A DNA stretch of 64,000 bases from Girardinichthys multiradiatus. Taxonomy: Eukaryota > Chordata > Actinopteri > Cyprinodontiformes > Goodeidae. Every line of letters starts with the position of its first letter. The stretch's first letter is position 1. Positions 1 through 11,424 of the stretch are shown piece by piece. The position numbers and the translations under genes were made by a program. The notes under the pieces were generated by a model, which was not told where the DNA came from, searched no databases, and was given only the letters and a program-made list of their open reading frames with translations. The stretch spans positions 15,269,784-15,333,783 of the forward strand of contig NC_061794.1 in the NCBI RefSeq assembly GCF_021462225.1, written 5' to 3'.

Positions 1-934
1 TTTGGCAGAAATGGCTGCTTCAATGCGGCGTGGCATGGAGGCAATCAGCCTGTGGCACTGCTGAGGTCTTATGGAGGCCCAGAATGCTTCGATAGCGGCC
101 TTTAGCTCATCCAGAGTGTTGGGTCTTGAGTCTCTCAACGTTCTCTTCACAATATCCCACAGATTCTCTATGGGGTTCAGGTCAGGAGAGTTGGCAGGCC
201 AATTGAGCACAGTGATACCATGGTCAGTAAACCATTTACCAGTGGTTTTGGCACTGTGAGCAGGTGCCAGGTCGTGCTGAAAAATGAAATCTTCATCTCC
301 ATAAAGCTTTTCAGCAGATGGAAGCATGAAGTGCTCCAAAATCTCCTGATAGCTAGCTGCATTGACCCTGCCCTTGATAAAACACAGTGGACCAACACCA
401 GCAGCTGACACCGCACCCCGGACCATCACTGACTGTGGGTACTTGACACTGGACTTCTGGCATTTCCTTCTCCCCAGTCTTCCTCCAGACTCTGGCACCT
501 TGATTTCTGAATGACATGCAGAATTTGCTTTCATCTGAAAAAAGTACTTTGGACCACTGAGCAACAGTCCAGTGCTGCTTCTCTGTAGCCCCGGTCTGGG
601 GAATGCGGCGCCTGTAGCCCATTTCCTGCACACGCCTGTGCACGGTGGCTCTGGATGTTTCTACTCCAGACTCAGTCCACTACTTCCGCAGGTCCCCCAA
701 GGTCTGGAATCGGCCCTTCTCCACAATCTTCCTCAGGGTCCGGTCACGTCTTCTCGTTGTGCACCGTTTTCTGCCACACTTTTTCCTTCCCACAGACTTC
801 CCACTGAGGTGCCTTGATACAGCACTCTGGGAACAGCCTATTTGTACAGAAATTTCTTTCTGTGTCTTACCCTCTTGCTTGAGGGTGTCAATAGTGGCCT
901 TCTGGACAGCAGTCAGGTCGGCAGTCTTACCCAT
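1..934 (-). pseudogene. Broken Tc1-type transposase of element A
   Basis: The frame starts at ATG 934 with MGKTADLTAVQKATIDTLK, a helix-turn-helix paired-like DNA-binding domain, followed by a basic GRKR-type linker. It is broken by a TAG codon near 678-680, where element B has CAG. Relative to B, 42 nt (14 codons, in frame) are missing near 590. The first catalytic Asp, in FSDES, is present at about 530-536. The frame changes again near 455-480 between the VWRKTGEKEMP segment and the QKSSVKYPQS-like segment, as it does in B. The C-terminal catalytic part runs to the window edge. An intact family member would encode about 340 residues. It cannot make a functional enzyme as read. Confidence 0.9.
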
Positions 935-1062
935 GATTGGGGTTTTGAGTGATGAACCAGGCTGGGAGTTTTAAAGGCCCCAGGAATCTTTTGCAGGTGT
1001 TTAGAGTTAACTCGTTGATTCAGATGATTAGGTTCATAGCTCGTTTAGAGACCCTTTTAATG

Positions 1063-1262
1063 ATATGCTAATTTTGTGAGATAGGAATTTTGGGTTTTCA
1101 TGAGCTGTATGCCAAAATCATCCGTATTAAGACAATAAAAGACCTGAAATATGTCAGTTAGTGTGCAATGAATCTAAAATATATGAATGTTAAATTTTCA
1201 TCATGACATTATGGAAAATAATGAACTTTATCACAATATGCTAATATTTTGAGAAGGACCTG
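1063..1262. repeat. 200-bp terminal inverted repeat of element A
   Basis: Outer end CAGGTCCTTCTCAAAATATT (read inward on the minus strand from 1262) and inner end at 1063. It matches both repeats of element B. A shorter motif resembling the outer tip recurs near the inner end, which is the IR/DR arrangement of Sleeping Beauty-like elements. Confidence 0.9.
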
Positions 1263-1264
1263 TA

Positions 1265-2586
1265 TTCTAAACTGATTACACAGCTATCTGGAACACTATA
1301 AAGATCGGATTTTTTTAGTTACACATTTTAGGAATCTTCTGGTAGAACTTTATTAACCTCTCTGTCACAACGTTGGATTTTATTGATCAATGCTAATCAG
1401 GATGCTGTATGGGATATATTTTCTGTGGGATATAGTATATTTTTTTGCAGTTTCTGGGGGCTGAATGCACCAACTGCAGTCACCACACTGTAAAATGATC
1501 TATGCAAAGCACATCATTTCTCTTTATGTGGAACGTCCAGTCACCTTTACCCAGCACTTTGTGTATAGGCTAAAAAGAGATATGTGGAGTAACTGACAAC
1601 AAGCAGTGTCGCTGTACTGTGTGGTGTTATGTGCTTTATTGGTGGAAATCTTCAGTGTACTGTTAATTGCTCAGCTGAGAGCCTACTCTCAGACTTGACA
1701 TTATGTTTATTATGTTATGACGGCTCAGCAAGGGATTTAATTCCAGATGTGAATGGCCGTTGTTTGGCTTGGCCATATACATCTGAATCAGCCAGGGAAC
1801 ATGTCGATGCCAAGTCTGGACACATGACACACAAGGTAGATCAGGGGTGTCCCAAGTGCGGCCCCTGGACTGATTTTGTGGGGCCCACGACCGCAATTTG
1901 AGAATGATATTAATTTGTCCCACCAGCACAGGCAGCTGATACAGATGAAGACTTTGTTTACTGACAACTTAAAATTTTATAACAGCAAATGCTGGGTACC
2001 ACACAATGTATTTGCATCTTTTTAAAAACACTTTTTGTTTCTTTTTAATTTCATAGTAAGCAGGAACACACATATTAGCAACATTTACTCAAAAGCACAT
2101 TTTCCTAAACCCAATTATTCTCTTAATTAGTTTAGTAAACCTCGTTAAAGTAGCAAATGTTTTCAAAGAAAGAGTAACCCAAATCCTGCTGCTGTTGCTA
2201 AGAGTAGACAAAATTGTTTTCTAGGCCAAGAAAAAAGAAAGAAGTCAACACCCCAAATATTTGCTAATTGGATGCCTTTCTATGAACAAGGAATACTTCC
2301 AAAAACTCTTTTTATGTTTAACATCAAAAATTATTTACACATCGCTTTCCTATAAAAATCTGACAATTGTTTTATTTTTATTAAAATTGTCATTTTTAGT
2401 TTAATGAGTAGCAGATAAAAAAAAAAAACATTCAATTTAATGCATTTTTAGCTTAATAAAACATGTTACCTTGAACACCACCACTGATGAGATAATAAAA
2501 TAGTTTATTAAATGTTGGCAAAAGTTGGCAATGATTTTACCAACAATCTGTGCAATAAGTGGGAAGTAAAGTCTTCTGGTACTTGC
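1265..2586. other. NPHP4 intron, mostly unassigned
   Basis: AT-rich DNA downstream of the 2587-2770 exon on the minus strand. A GC-richer patch near 1843-1905 (GGGGTGTCCCAAGTGCGGCC) resembles the end of non-autonomous hAT-type repeats. I see no gene in the rest. Confidence 0.5.
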
Positions 2587-2770
2587 CTGTGTTTCCCGTT
2601 CGTATGTGGAGCCGGCCTTTAACAACATTGCAAACTGTCATTGGGCTGGATGCTGAGCGTCGACCAGGATCTTTGTCAGTCAGTAAGGTGTCCTCTCCTA
2701 CATAATCTGTGGTCAGGACCTTCAATTCATGAAGAGCCTGGACGGCAGATCTTCCCTGACGCAGCATGTA
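2587..2770 (-). CDS. nphp4: NPHP4 coding exon (LLRQGR region)
   Basis: The last NPHP4 exon visible, in minus-strand order. It starts after a pyrimidine-rich tract ending CAG (2771-2773) and enters in phase 0. The translation begins YMLRQGRSAVQALHELKV and ends GRLHIRTGNTG, closely resembling human nephrocystin-4 HLLRQGRPAVQASHELEV and KGRLHLTLANVG. Nephrocystin-4 is a scaffold at the ciliary transition zone that works with NPHP1 and RPGRIP1L. The 3' boundary is uncertain: the best match to the human boundary is a GC donor (AG followed by gcaagt, 2581-2586). Other choices are a weak GT donor at 2581-2582 or read-through to a GT near 2535. With the GC donor the exon is 184 nt and leaves in phase 1. 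Confidence 0.88.
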
Positions 2771-2815
2771 CTGGGGAGGGAAAATGTGAAAAAACAGGAA
2801 CCACAGTAGCACACA

Positions 2816-2871
2816 AAAGAAAGAAAGAAAGAAACAAAGAAGCAAACAAAGAAAGAAGCAAACAAAGAAAT
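2816..2871. repeat. Purine-rich simple repeat (GAAA/CAAAGAAA)
   Basis: Tandem AAAG and AAACAAAG units just upstream (minus-strand sense) of the 2587-2770 exon. On the transcribed strand this is a pyrimidine-rich tract 45-100 nt before the 3' splice site. Confidence 0.85.
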
Positions 2872-3832
2872 TTAAACATGTATAATGGAGCTGGATAGAT
2901 GAAGCTGGGGTCAAACATTTCCACTTATTTCTGAACTACTCCATTAAATCTGTGTAACGAAGAATGTTATGTATTTCAGCCTGAACAACTTAATAACAGA
3001 CTGAGGTTAACAAGAGTCTATCTGTCTGATCAATAACTGCAAAGTTAAACAAAACTTAGAAATCCTAATGTGTCTAATCCTCTTATTAATGGGTTAAAAG
3101 GCCGAAAAAAAAGACGTGTTAATCTAATCGATTACTAGAGGGGACCGGAGCAGCACTTGTAAACAAAGAATACATTTTGATTGTATTACATATCAGAAAA
3201 ATCCAGGCATACCAGTTAACATGAAATGTATTTTTTCTGTTTAGCTCTTTCCACTAAACAATTAGTAAATGCATGACGGATGATGAACTTTCTAGCAATC
3301 AAGGTATGGCATCATTCAACCATACAAATTCAAACAAAACGCTGCTTGTAAACATTTTCAAGTTTGCGCTAATAACCATGACAACAATTATAAAATGCAA
3401 TTTTCAAACATAGGTATTTGGAATATAGTTTAATAGGTGATGGCCATTGACCACCTGGTCATAAAATAAAAAGTCAAAATAAATTTTTTGCGGATTTCTT
3501 ATTTTATGAAAGATCTGACTTTCTGCTCTAACTTAGAGTGAACAATTTTAGGTATCAGTTAAGTACTTAAAACTGAAGTAGGAGGCATTTTAAGGTAAAT
3601 GTCATTTCCAAAACAGACCTGAACATGTCTGCGGTTCATTTAGGCTCAAGGTGAGTGAGAGAGAACATTTAAAGCAGATAACAGGAAGACTCAATGGGGA
3701 ACAGCAAACATTATTTTTTTTTTAATTCTTTTTAGATTTTAGTACAGTTTTGGAGCATGTTGGATTAAAAAATGGAAACAGTGTTTTGGAAATCTAAGAG
3801 TTAAAGTTATGATCTACATAGTCTAGGAAATA

Positions 3833-5397
3833 CACTGCTCAAAAAAATAAAGGGAACACTTAAACAACACAATATAACTCCAAGTAAATCAAACTTCTGT
3901 AAAATCAAACTGTCCACTTAGGAAGCAACACTGATTAACAATCAATTTCACATGATGTTGTGCAAATGGAAAAGACAACAGGGGGAAATCTTTGGTGATT
4001 AGCAAGACACTCAATAAAGGAGTGGTTCTGCAGGTGGGGACCACAGACCACTTCTCAGTAACTATGCTTTCTGGCTGATGTTTTGGTCACTTTTGAATGT
4101 TGGTGGTGCTTTCACACTCGTGGTAGCATGAGACGGACTCTACAACCCACACAAGTGGCTCAGGTAGTGCAGCTCATCCAGGATGGCACATCAATGTGAG
4201 CTGTGGCAAGAAGGTTTGCTGTATCTGTCAGTGTAGTGTCCAGAGCCTGGAGGCGCTACCAGGAGACCAGTACACCAGGAGACGTGGAGGAGGCCGTAGG
4301 AGGGCAACAACCCAGCAGCAGGACCGCTACCTCCGCCTTTGTGCAAGGAGGAACAGGAGGAGCACTGCCAGAGCCCTGCAAAATGACCTCCAGCAGACCA
4401 CAAATGTGCATGTGTCTGCACAAACGATTAGAAACCGACTCCATGAGGATGGTATGAAGGCCCGACATCCACAAATGGGGGTTGTGCTCACAGCCTAACA
4501 ACGTGCAGGACGCTTGGCATTTGCCAGACAACACCAGGATTGGCAAATTCGCCAATGGCGCCCTGTGCTCTTCACAGATGAAAGCAGGTTCACACTGAGC
4601 ACATGTGACAGACGTGACAGAGTCTGGAGACACCGTGGAGAGCGATCTGCTGCCTGCAACATCCTTCAGCATGACTGGTTTGGCAGTGGGTCAGTAATGG
4701 TGTGGGGTGGCATTTCTTTGGAGGGTCACAGGGCCCTCCATGTGCTCACCAGAGGTAGTCTGACTGCCATTAGGTACCGAGATGAGATCCTCAGACCCCT
4801 TGTGAGACCATATGCTGGTGCGGTTGGCCCTGGGTTCCTCCTAATGCAGGACATTGCTAGACCTCATGTGGCTGGAGTGTGTCAGCAGTTCCTGCAAGAT
4901 GAAGACATTGAAGCTATGGACTGGCCCGCCCGTTCCCCAGACCTGAATCTGATTGAGCACATTAGGGACATCATGTCTCGCTCCATCCACCAACGTCACG
5001 TTGCACCACAGACTGTCCAGGAGTTGGCAGATGCTTTAGTCCAGGTCTGGGAGGAGATCCTCAGAAGACCATCCAGTCTCATCAGGAGCATGCCCAGGCA
5101 TTGTAGGGAGGTCATACAGGCACATGGAGGTCACACAATACTGAGCCCCATTTTGACTTGTTTTAAGGACATTACATCAAAGTTGGATCAGCCTGTAGTG
5201 TGTTTTTCCACTTTAATTTGGTGTGTGACTCTGAATCCAGGCCTCCATTGGTTAATAAATTTATTTCCATTGATTTTTGTGTGATTTTGTTGTCAGCACA
5301 TTCAACTTTGTACAGAACAAAGTATTCAATGAGAATATTTCATTTATTCAGATCTAGGATGTGTTATTTGAGCGCTCCCTTATTTTCTTGAGCAGTG
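3833..5397 (+). mobile_element. Tc1-like transposon C
   Basis: A complete Tc1/mariner element flanked by TA at 3831-3832 and 5398-5399. The ends are inverted copies, CACTGCTCAAAAAAATAAAG on the left and the complement of CACTGCTCAAGAAAATAAGG on the right. Length is about 1,565 bp. It encodes a transposase in plus orientation and belongs to the same family as element D (28337-29783). It sits in the intron between the NPHP4 exons at 5729 and 2770, opposite to the gene's transcription. Confidence 0.94.
4128..5144 (+). pseudogene. Broken DD34E Tc1 transposase of element C
   Basis: ATG at 4128 starts [20 protein letters not shown], the N-terminal helix-turn-helix. Codon 24 is TGA (4197-4199), where copy D has CGA. 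Four bases are missing near 4268 relative to D, shifting the frame before the basic RRRGGGRRR linker. A TAA follows near 4496-4498. From 4514 the catalytic domain is open for 256 codons: first Asp in LFTDESRF, second Asp in LMQDIARPH (the usual Asn after Asp is Ile), and Glu in LNLIEH, with 34 residues between the last two (DD34E). Two bases lost near 5135 change the C-terminus. The full-length family protein is about 340 residues. It is inactive as read. Confidence 0.92.
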
Positions 5398-5728
5398 TAT
5401 GTAACAAACACTAAAACTAATGTTTTAGCGATGCCAGCATACCTATCACACTAATTGCTAATATAAGATGCTAAATGGTTAAAAAATAAACAGTAACTCA
5501 TTTTGTCTGTTTTAGAATGGTTTACGAAGACTTCTATGTTGTGACATCACCCTGGAAAAAATTATTTCAGCCCTGTTCCCATATCCTCTAAAAGAAAGAA
5601 TACATCCGTATTACAGCTTGAAAATAACTAAATCAATCAGGTTACCTGATACTGGAAATAAACCATGAAATTATGGTCAATGTATCTAATGACTATATCA
5701 GTCTGACAAATAACCCTCAGTCATTCAC

Positions 5729-5889
5729 CTTGAGCTCGATGGCTGTAGAACCGATGAGGAGCAATGAGTCACTGTCCCAGATGTCGATGTGCATGTTGTG
5801 GAGGGCCAGGTAGCGGAGGAACCAGCGCTTCTCTCCTGTCTTCAAGAAACAGTCATCAACTCTGAACTGTACCTGCAGACCTGGAGAAC
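5729..5889 (-). CDS. nphp4: NPHP4 coding exon (FLKTGEKR region)
   Basis: A minus-strand exon of 161 nt. The acceptor is a TC-rich tract ending AAG at 5890-5892, and the donor AAG/gtgaat lies at 5723-5728. It enters after one base of a Gly codon and leaves in phase 0. The translation includes GSPGLQVQFRVDDCFLKTGE, RWFLRYLALHNMHIDIWDSD and SLLLIGSTAIELK. It resembles human nephrocystin-4 [20 protein letters not shown] and [20 protein letters not shown]. The fold looks C2-like (a beta strand with IDIWDSDS). Similarity to the human sequence is recalled, not computed; the match and correct phase make the call firm. Confidence 0.95.
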
Positions 5890-8800
5890 CTTGAAGAAGA
5901 AGACAGGACACTTCAGAAAACATCTATGCATTTGAATTCTACATGACAGCAACATTTAGTCAGCTGGATGGGCAATGTGTTTTGTGCCTGCATCTGATAC
6001 CGATCTAAGTGATACAAAATGCTAAAGCCAAAAGAGAGGGGTGCCGTTATGGTTTTCATAAAATAGAAAGAAAGGAGCAAGAAACATTTGGCTTGATTTG
6101 GTACCAATTTTGTATTATAATATTAGAAAATAATATTGCAATTTCATGTCTTTCTAATATCGTGCACCCCTATTTGGTACAAACATCTACACAATTCTTT
6201 GTATGCACTTCATCCATTACCTAGTATGCATCCATACTGTAAGTGTATACCTCGAGGTCTGCCTCTAAAGGCGTATATTTGACACATCATCACAAATATT
6301 TATATCACCCTTTTCCTTCCACAAAGGTGACGTTAAATTTGAGAAAAAAAAAATTTAAATGTCAACTCAAGTGTCAACCTTATTGATGCCTCTGAGCTGG
6401 CACTGTAGCTGTCTACTGAGAGTCATCAGGCCTGATAACTGAGAGAACAGAAACCTGAGAGCAGGGGGCCATTTCACAAAGTCAGTCGCCCCTGAAGGTT
6501 ACGACAATTCAAGATGATACAAGCACCTTACAGAGTGATTTTACAATGTGTCACATAAAAAAACAGCTAAATCAAAACATCTACCATTGAGCCTTTCAAA
6601 GACTAGTGAATATTCTTCATTGCTCAAAAGTGAAATGTTCCTTTCTCTGTAACAAAGTGTTAAAACATCAAGACTGAAAATGATAGCTGTTCTAAAGACT
6701 AGAGAATGTTTTATTTTCACTAAATCTCTTCAGAGTAAAGCCTAGATGTTGCCTGTGAATTTATAGAACATCCTAAGATGGTCTGATTAATTTACAAAAG
6801 CAAAAACAAGCAACCGATGTGAGCAGTTGAGTTGGTACAGCATGCATTGTGTTGCAACTCAAAACTTGCCTGTGTGTTAATGTTTTGCACGACTGTATCA
6901 AAGATTTAAGGGGCGCCTATGAGCTAACAAGACTATCAAAATTCTTGCCCACAGCCTCCCTCCAGCCCTGTATCAAAAACTCGACACTGCTTTTACTCCC
7001 TGGGGATAGAAACACAGTGGAGCCACTGGCTGAATAAAAGTGGTGCAATGAGGAGCTTTGGTAAGAAGGCTGTTCGTTTAAAGAGACCAAAAAGCCCCAT
7101 AAACTCAAAACAATATTTTCCGATCTGTGTTCTTTTTCTCTTACAATCACACCTATGCATTTTCTGAGCATGTTGGTACTCTTTAAAGCCACTTGTTAAG
7201 CCAGGAACTGGCTTACTTTTATTAAATATTCTCAGTTTGGTTGCTTGTCTCAGAACAGTAGTTTTTCACTAATGTAACCTAATAATGAAAACTTTTAAAT
7301 GTCTCATGGTAGTCTTGTTGAGCATCTCATGTTTCATAAAAATTAAATACAAGGTTTTTTTGTGTGTTGTCAACAGATTTTATTGTAACTGCTTTTATTT
7401 TGGCCCAAAATGTTTTATTGCAGATGCACAGACAAATTGTCTGGTGACTGGTAACAGATGATTATTTGATTGACTGCACCATACATAGGCACAACCAGGT
7501 TACTTTGACAAGAACACTCTTCAATTCTGAAGTCGTTACTGACTGAAAAAGACACAAAGATATTTATATTCAGTATCAGTGAAGCGTTTAAATATGAATT
7601 AAAGGACCAGATTTGGAGACACCTGCTCTAAGGAATACACACAGAGACATAATTTACAGGTACTAATGCTTACTGAGCTAATCACTAATATAATATGCTA
7701 AAAAGACTTAAAAAGGTGAACTCTAAATCATTTTGTCTTTGTTTTACATTAGTAAAACTGCTTTACAGCAATTGCACCTGCTCCTAAAATTAATAATTAA
7801 TGACCGCTCACAGCAGGATGGCCAGAAAAAAATGCTTTGAACTGTGTTATTAGATCTTCTCCTTATTTTTAAACAGACATTTACCACAATTGAAATTGTC
7901 GTGAATGGAGCTTTAGAAAAAAACAAACATCACAGAACTCCGATTAGTGCACCTCTATTTATGGTGATGAAAATGTGAAAGTAAAGTAATCTTGATAAAG
8001 ACAGAATTATCATGATTGAAACTTTTGTTACATGAGATATTGTTCAAAATATAAGGATCAGTAGAGCAAATGTGTCTGTGTGCAACAGTCATATCACAGG
8101 TAACACTACGACAAATAAGGCAAATTAGGAAACAACATACAGCTTCTTTGTTGGGTGCATCAATATTCCCATGTTTGTTTTATTTTTGATGTTCAGTCTG
8201 TAAAAAATCTATTTGACATAATTTACTCTTCTTTACCAGTTTCTAGATACATAGGATTTTCTTTTATTCATTCACAGTGCATAGAGTATGTATTCAAGGT
8301 ATTAGGCATGAAGGCTGTGTATTTCCGCAACTGAATTACTAAAGAACAGAAAGTTTTTCTCTCCAGATCCCTCAGAGAGCTCTCTGCAAGGACCCTACTG
8401 CTTGTGTTTCTGCAATTCGATCTCTCCCTTGTTAGAGAACACAATCAATGGGTTACAGTTTAATTGTGAGCCTTGAAATGTCTTCACTCCTACAGAGGGG
8501 AGTAATAATAACAACCTCGTCAGGAAGACGGACAGCAGGGTTTCCTCTACAGTGTTTGGCATACTGAAACCAATTGTTTAGTATTCTGAAATAATAAAAG
8601 AAGGCTCAATACGCCTTCCAGGAAGCTTCCAGAAAGCTTTTAGCTGAAATAACAAAACCTGTAGTTTTTTTTTACAGTTCTGTCACCTTGAAATCATTTT
8701 GAGACAGGAACTCCTGAATGTAGATTGTGATTCTCAAGCTGGGTTAGGATATAGTTAAATACAGCTAGCAATAACCTAAACACACACTACAGTTATCCTG

Positions 8801-9409
8801 TGATACAATCTAAGTTTTTCACAAAAAAATGCTCCTTCGAGGATCATCCATTTTTCATAAGGTAATATTATATAACTCTTTCTCCTTTAACCGAACCTAG
8901 AATATTTCCTCTTTACTCCTTCAATGCACCTTTCTCTCACCAAACCACCTGCTACCTCTCTCCACTTGGAGTAATAGTTCTCTCAGCATGCTCTTGGTTT
9001 GTGTGCTGTAAACGAGTAGGAATAAGATCGCAGAGGGAGAGCATGATAGAGAGAGACAAAATGTGCTGTGTGTTTCTGCTAAGAAACCAGGGGGAGCTGA
9101 CAGATCTGGCCCAAGGGGTTGTAAAGAGCTGCGTGCGTGCAGCAAGGCCTGCCGACAAGGAGTGGCACCCAGCAGACGTCCCCCTAACCTGGATGGCCTG
9201 TTTGGTGTTTGCACAGCATGCTCACCTTGGTTGAAAATCCTGCTGGGGATCAACAAGCCTAACAAGACGGCGAAGGCTCCAGGTGAAGAAAGTAGTGTGG
9301 ATTCAGAGTGTGTATAACTTCTTGAGACTGATGCAAGTCCAAGCAAAAAACTAGGCCAAAACTAAACATAAAAATATATAGTGGCAAGCAAAAGTATTTA
9401 CCACTTTTA
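5890..9409. other. NPHP4 intron, unassigned stretch
   Basis: The start of the 12.7-kb intron (minus-strand exons 18566 to 5889). AT-rich. A short hAT-MITE-like fragment (ATATTAGAAAATAAT...ATCGTGCACCCCTA) lies at about 6117-6172. The open frames at 8921-9346 and around 9001-9317 lack homology I recognise or any splice context. I see no gene. Confidence 0.5.
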
Positions 9410-9415
9410 CAAAAG

Positions 9416-9550
9416 AATCAGAAACAGAATCAGCTTTATTGCTAAGTTCATACATACAACAAACAGGGAATTTGGCTCTGGTACACTTTGCTTTCTTTTT
9501 TTGCGTTATAAGATATATTCTGCATATATCTTTATGTCCTTAAATACATG
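9416..9550 (-). mobile_element. 3' tail of a non-LTR retrotransposon (distal half)
   Basis: In minus-strand sense this reads ...GCAATAAAGCTGATTCTGTTTCTGATTC, the same 3' end as the LINE at 57.8-59.25 kb. It is the distal part of the element whose proximal part lies at 10816-11180; transposon E separates the two. Confidence 0.8.
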
Positions 9551-10813
9551 CAGGGGTTGGACAATGAAACTGAAACACCTGGTTTTAGACCACAATAATT
9601 TATTAGTATGGTGTAGGGCCTCCTTTTGTGGCCAATACAGCGTCAATTCGTCTTGGGAATTACATATGCAAGTCCGGCACAGTGGTCAGAGGGATTTTAA
9701 GCCATTCTTCTTGCAGGATAGTGGCCAGGTCACTACTGGTGGAGGAAAACGTTTCCTGACTCGCTCCTCCAAAACACCCCAAAGTGGCTCAATAATATTT
9801 AGATCTGGTGACTGTGCAGGCCATGGGAGATGTTCAACTTCACTTTCATGTTCATCACACCAATCTTTCACCAGTCTTGCTGTGTGTATTGGTGCATTGT
9901 CATCCTGAAACACGGCACCGCCTTCAGGATACAATGTTTGAACCATTGGATGCACATGGTCCTCAAGAATGGTTCGGTAGTCCTTGGCAGTGACGCGCCC
10001 ATCTAGCACAAGTATTGGGCCAAGGGAATGCCATGATATGGCAGCCCAAACCATCACTGATCCACCCCCATGCTTCATTCTGGGCATGCAACAGTCTGGG
10101 TGGTACGCTTCTTTGGGGCTTCTCCACACCGTAACTCTCCCGGATGTGGGGAAAACAGTAAAGGTGGACTCATCAGAGAACAATACATGTTTCACATTGT
10201 CCATAGCCCAAGATTTGCGCTCCTTGCACCATTGAAACCGACGTTTGGCATTGGCATGAGTGACCAAAGGTTTGGCTATAGCAGCCCGGCCGTGTATATT
10301 GACCATGTGGAGCTCCCGACGGACAGTTCTGGTGGAAACAGGAGAGTTGAGGTGTACATTTAATTCTGCCGTGATTTGGGCAGCCGTGGTTTTATGTTTT
10401 TTGGATACAATCCGGGTTAGGACCCGAACATCCCTTTCAGACAGCTTCCTCTTGCGTCCACAGTTAATCCTGTTGGATGTGGTTCGTCCTTCTTGGTGGT
10501 TTGCTGACATTACCCTGGATACCGTGGCTCTTGATACATCACAAAGACTTGCTGTCTTGGTCACAGATGCGCCAGCAAGACGTGCACCAACAATTTGTCC
10601 TCTTTTGAACTCTGGTATGTCACCCATAATGTTGTGTGCATTTCAATATTTTGAGCAAAACTGTGCTCTTACCCTGCTAGTTTAACCTTCACACTCTGCT
10701 CTTACTGGTGCAATGTGCAATCAATGAAGACTGGCTACCAGGCTGGTCCAATTTAGCCATGAAACCTCCCACACTAAAATGACAGGTGTTTCAGTTTCAT
10801 TGTCCAACCCCTG
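9551..10813 (-). mobile_element. Tc1/mariner transposon E (DD36E type)
   Basis: A complete 1,263-bp element with 31-bp perfect terminal inverted repeats (outer tip CAGGGGTTGGACAATGAAAC) at 9551-9581 and 10783-10813. The right flank keeps the TA target (10814-10815); the left flank is TG (9549-9550), so the duplication has decayed. It encodes one transposase on the minus strand and is inserted in the 3' untranslated part of a LINE. Confidence 0.94.
9583..10627 (-). pseudogene. Nearly intact DD36E transposase of element E
   Basis: ATG at 10627 opens a 313-codon frame, MGDIPEFKRGQIVGARLAGA onward. The N-terminal helix-turn-helix is followed by a basic NCGRKRKLSERD linker and a second helix-turn-helix. 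The catalytic domain has Asp in FSDESTF, Asp in QDDNAPIH and Glu in LNIIEPLW. I count 36 residues between the last two, so this is DD36E and not the usual DD34E. The frame shifts near 9737-9741, after RKRFPPP. Past that point the other frame reads SSDLATILQEEWLKI, then a TAA (9660-9662), then FPRRIDAVLATKGGPTP, the normal Tc1 C-terminus. Only these two late lesions are visible. Activity is unlikely but the core is preserved. Confidence 0.92.
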
Positions 10814-10815
10814 TA

Positions 10816-11180
10816 TATACAATATACTCAAATACAAGGTGGAATTGTGAATTCAGTATGAGGTTGTTTGGTACTCTATTAAATGTTCAACAGAGAAACA
10901 GCCTGGGGGAAGAAACTGTCTTTGTGGTGGCTGGTTTTAGTGAACAGTGCTCTGTAGTAGGGACTTGAAGGTAAAACTCTAAACAGTTTATGTGCAGGGT
11001 GTGAGGGGTCTGCAGAGCTTTTTGCAGCTCTTTTCCTAACCCTAGACCTGTATAAGTCCTGGATGGAGGGAAGGTCAGCCCTGATTATTCTCTCTGCATT
11101 CCTGATTATTTGTTGCAGTCTGGACCTGTCCTGTTTTGTGGATGAGCCAAACCACACTGAGATGGATGAAGACAGGTCAA
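10816..11180 (-). pseudogene. LINE reverse transcriptase C-terminus and 3'UTR (proximal half)
   Basis: The minus-strand frame at 10879-11157 reads WFGSSTKQDRSRLQQIIRNA, then DLPSIQDLYRSRVRKRA, then DPSHPAHKLF and SFFPQAVSLLN. This is the typical C-terminal tail of fish non-LTR polymerases, ending at a stop near 10879. The first part matches the plus-strand LINE at 57.8-59.25 kb almost word for word. The element is 5'-truncated near 11180, as is usual for LINE insertions. Its 3'UTR continues at 9416-9550 beyond transposon E. Confidence 0.88.
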
Positions 11181-11424
11181 CTTTTTAAATGTTATTGTTT
11201 TGGAATATTATGTTTGAGACTTTATTTGTAAAAACACAAATATTTCCAAATTACACTTAAAACAACTTCAATACAAAATATAAAATTCCAAAAAAGCTTC
11301 TTATAAACTCTTCAGAGAATCATCCTTTTTTTTCAGCAAATTACCATGTCAGTTAAAGGAATCTGCATCTCCTGAACTAGAAAAGCTTCACAACAAAGAC
11401 TTACATTTTTCTCTACATTGCCCT

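Larger units (their letters stand above)
1..1262 (-). mobile_element. Tc1-like transposon A, cut by window start
   Basis: A Tc1/mariner DNA transposon read on the minus strand. Its outer end is a long terminal repeat at 1063-1262, followed by a TA target dinucleotide at 1263-1264. It aligns along its whole length with element B (47135-48722), which has the same 200-bp terminal repeat and internal sequence; position 1 here matches about 47432 there. The other terminal repeat and the last few transposase codons are off the left edge. The repeat differs very little from the matching repeat of B (for example g/t near 1153), which suggests a fairly recent insertion. It lies in an NPHP4 intron or beyond, downstream of the 2587-2770 exon. 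Confidence 0.93.

Noticed and set aside
71..408. Several plus-strand open frames (and the same set at 47503-47840)
   Set aside because: They are antisense shadows of the minus-strand Tc1 transposase and recur only because A and B are copies of one transposon.
8921..9346. A 141-codon minus-strand frame with Leu/Ser-rich sequence
   Set aside because: No recognisable domain, opposite-strand frames are equally open, and there is no splice context or codon bias I can see; probably chance.
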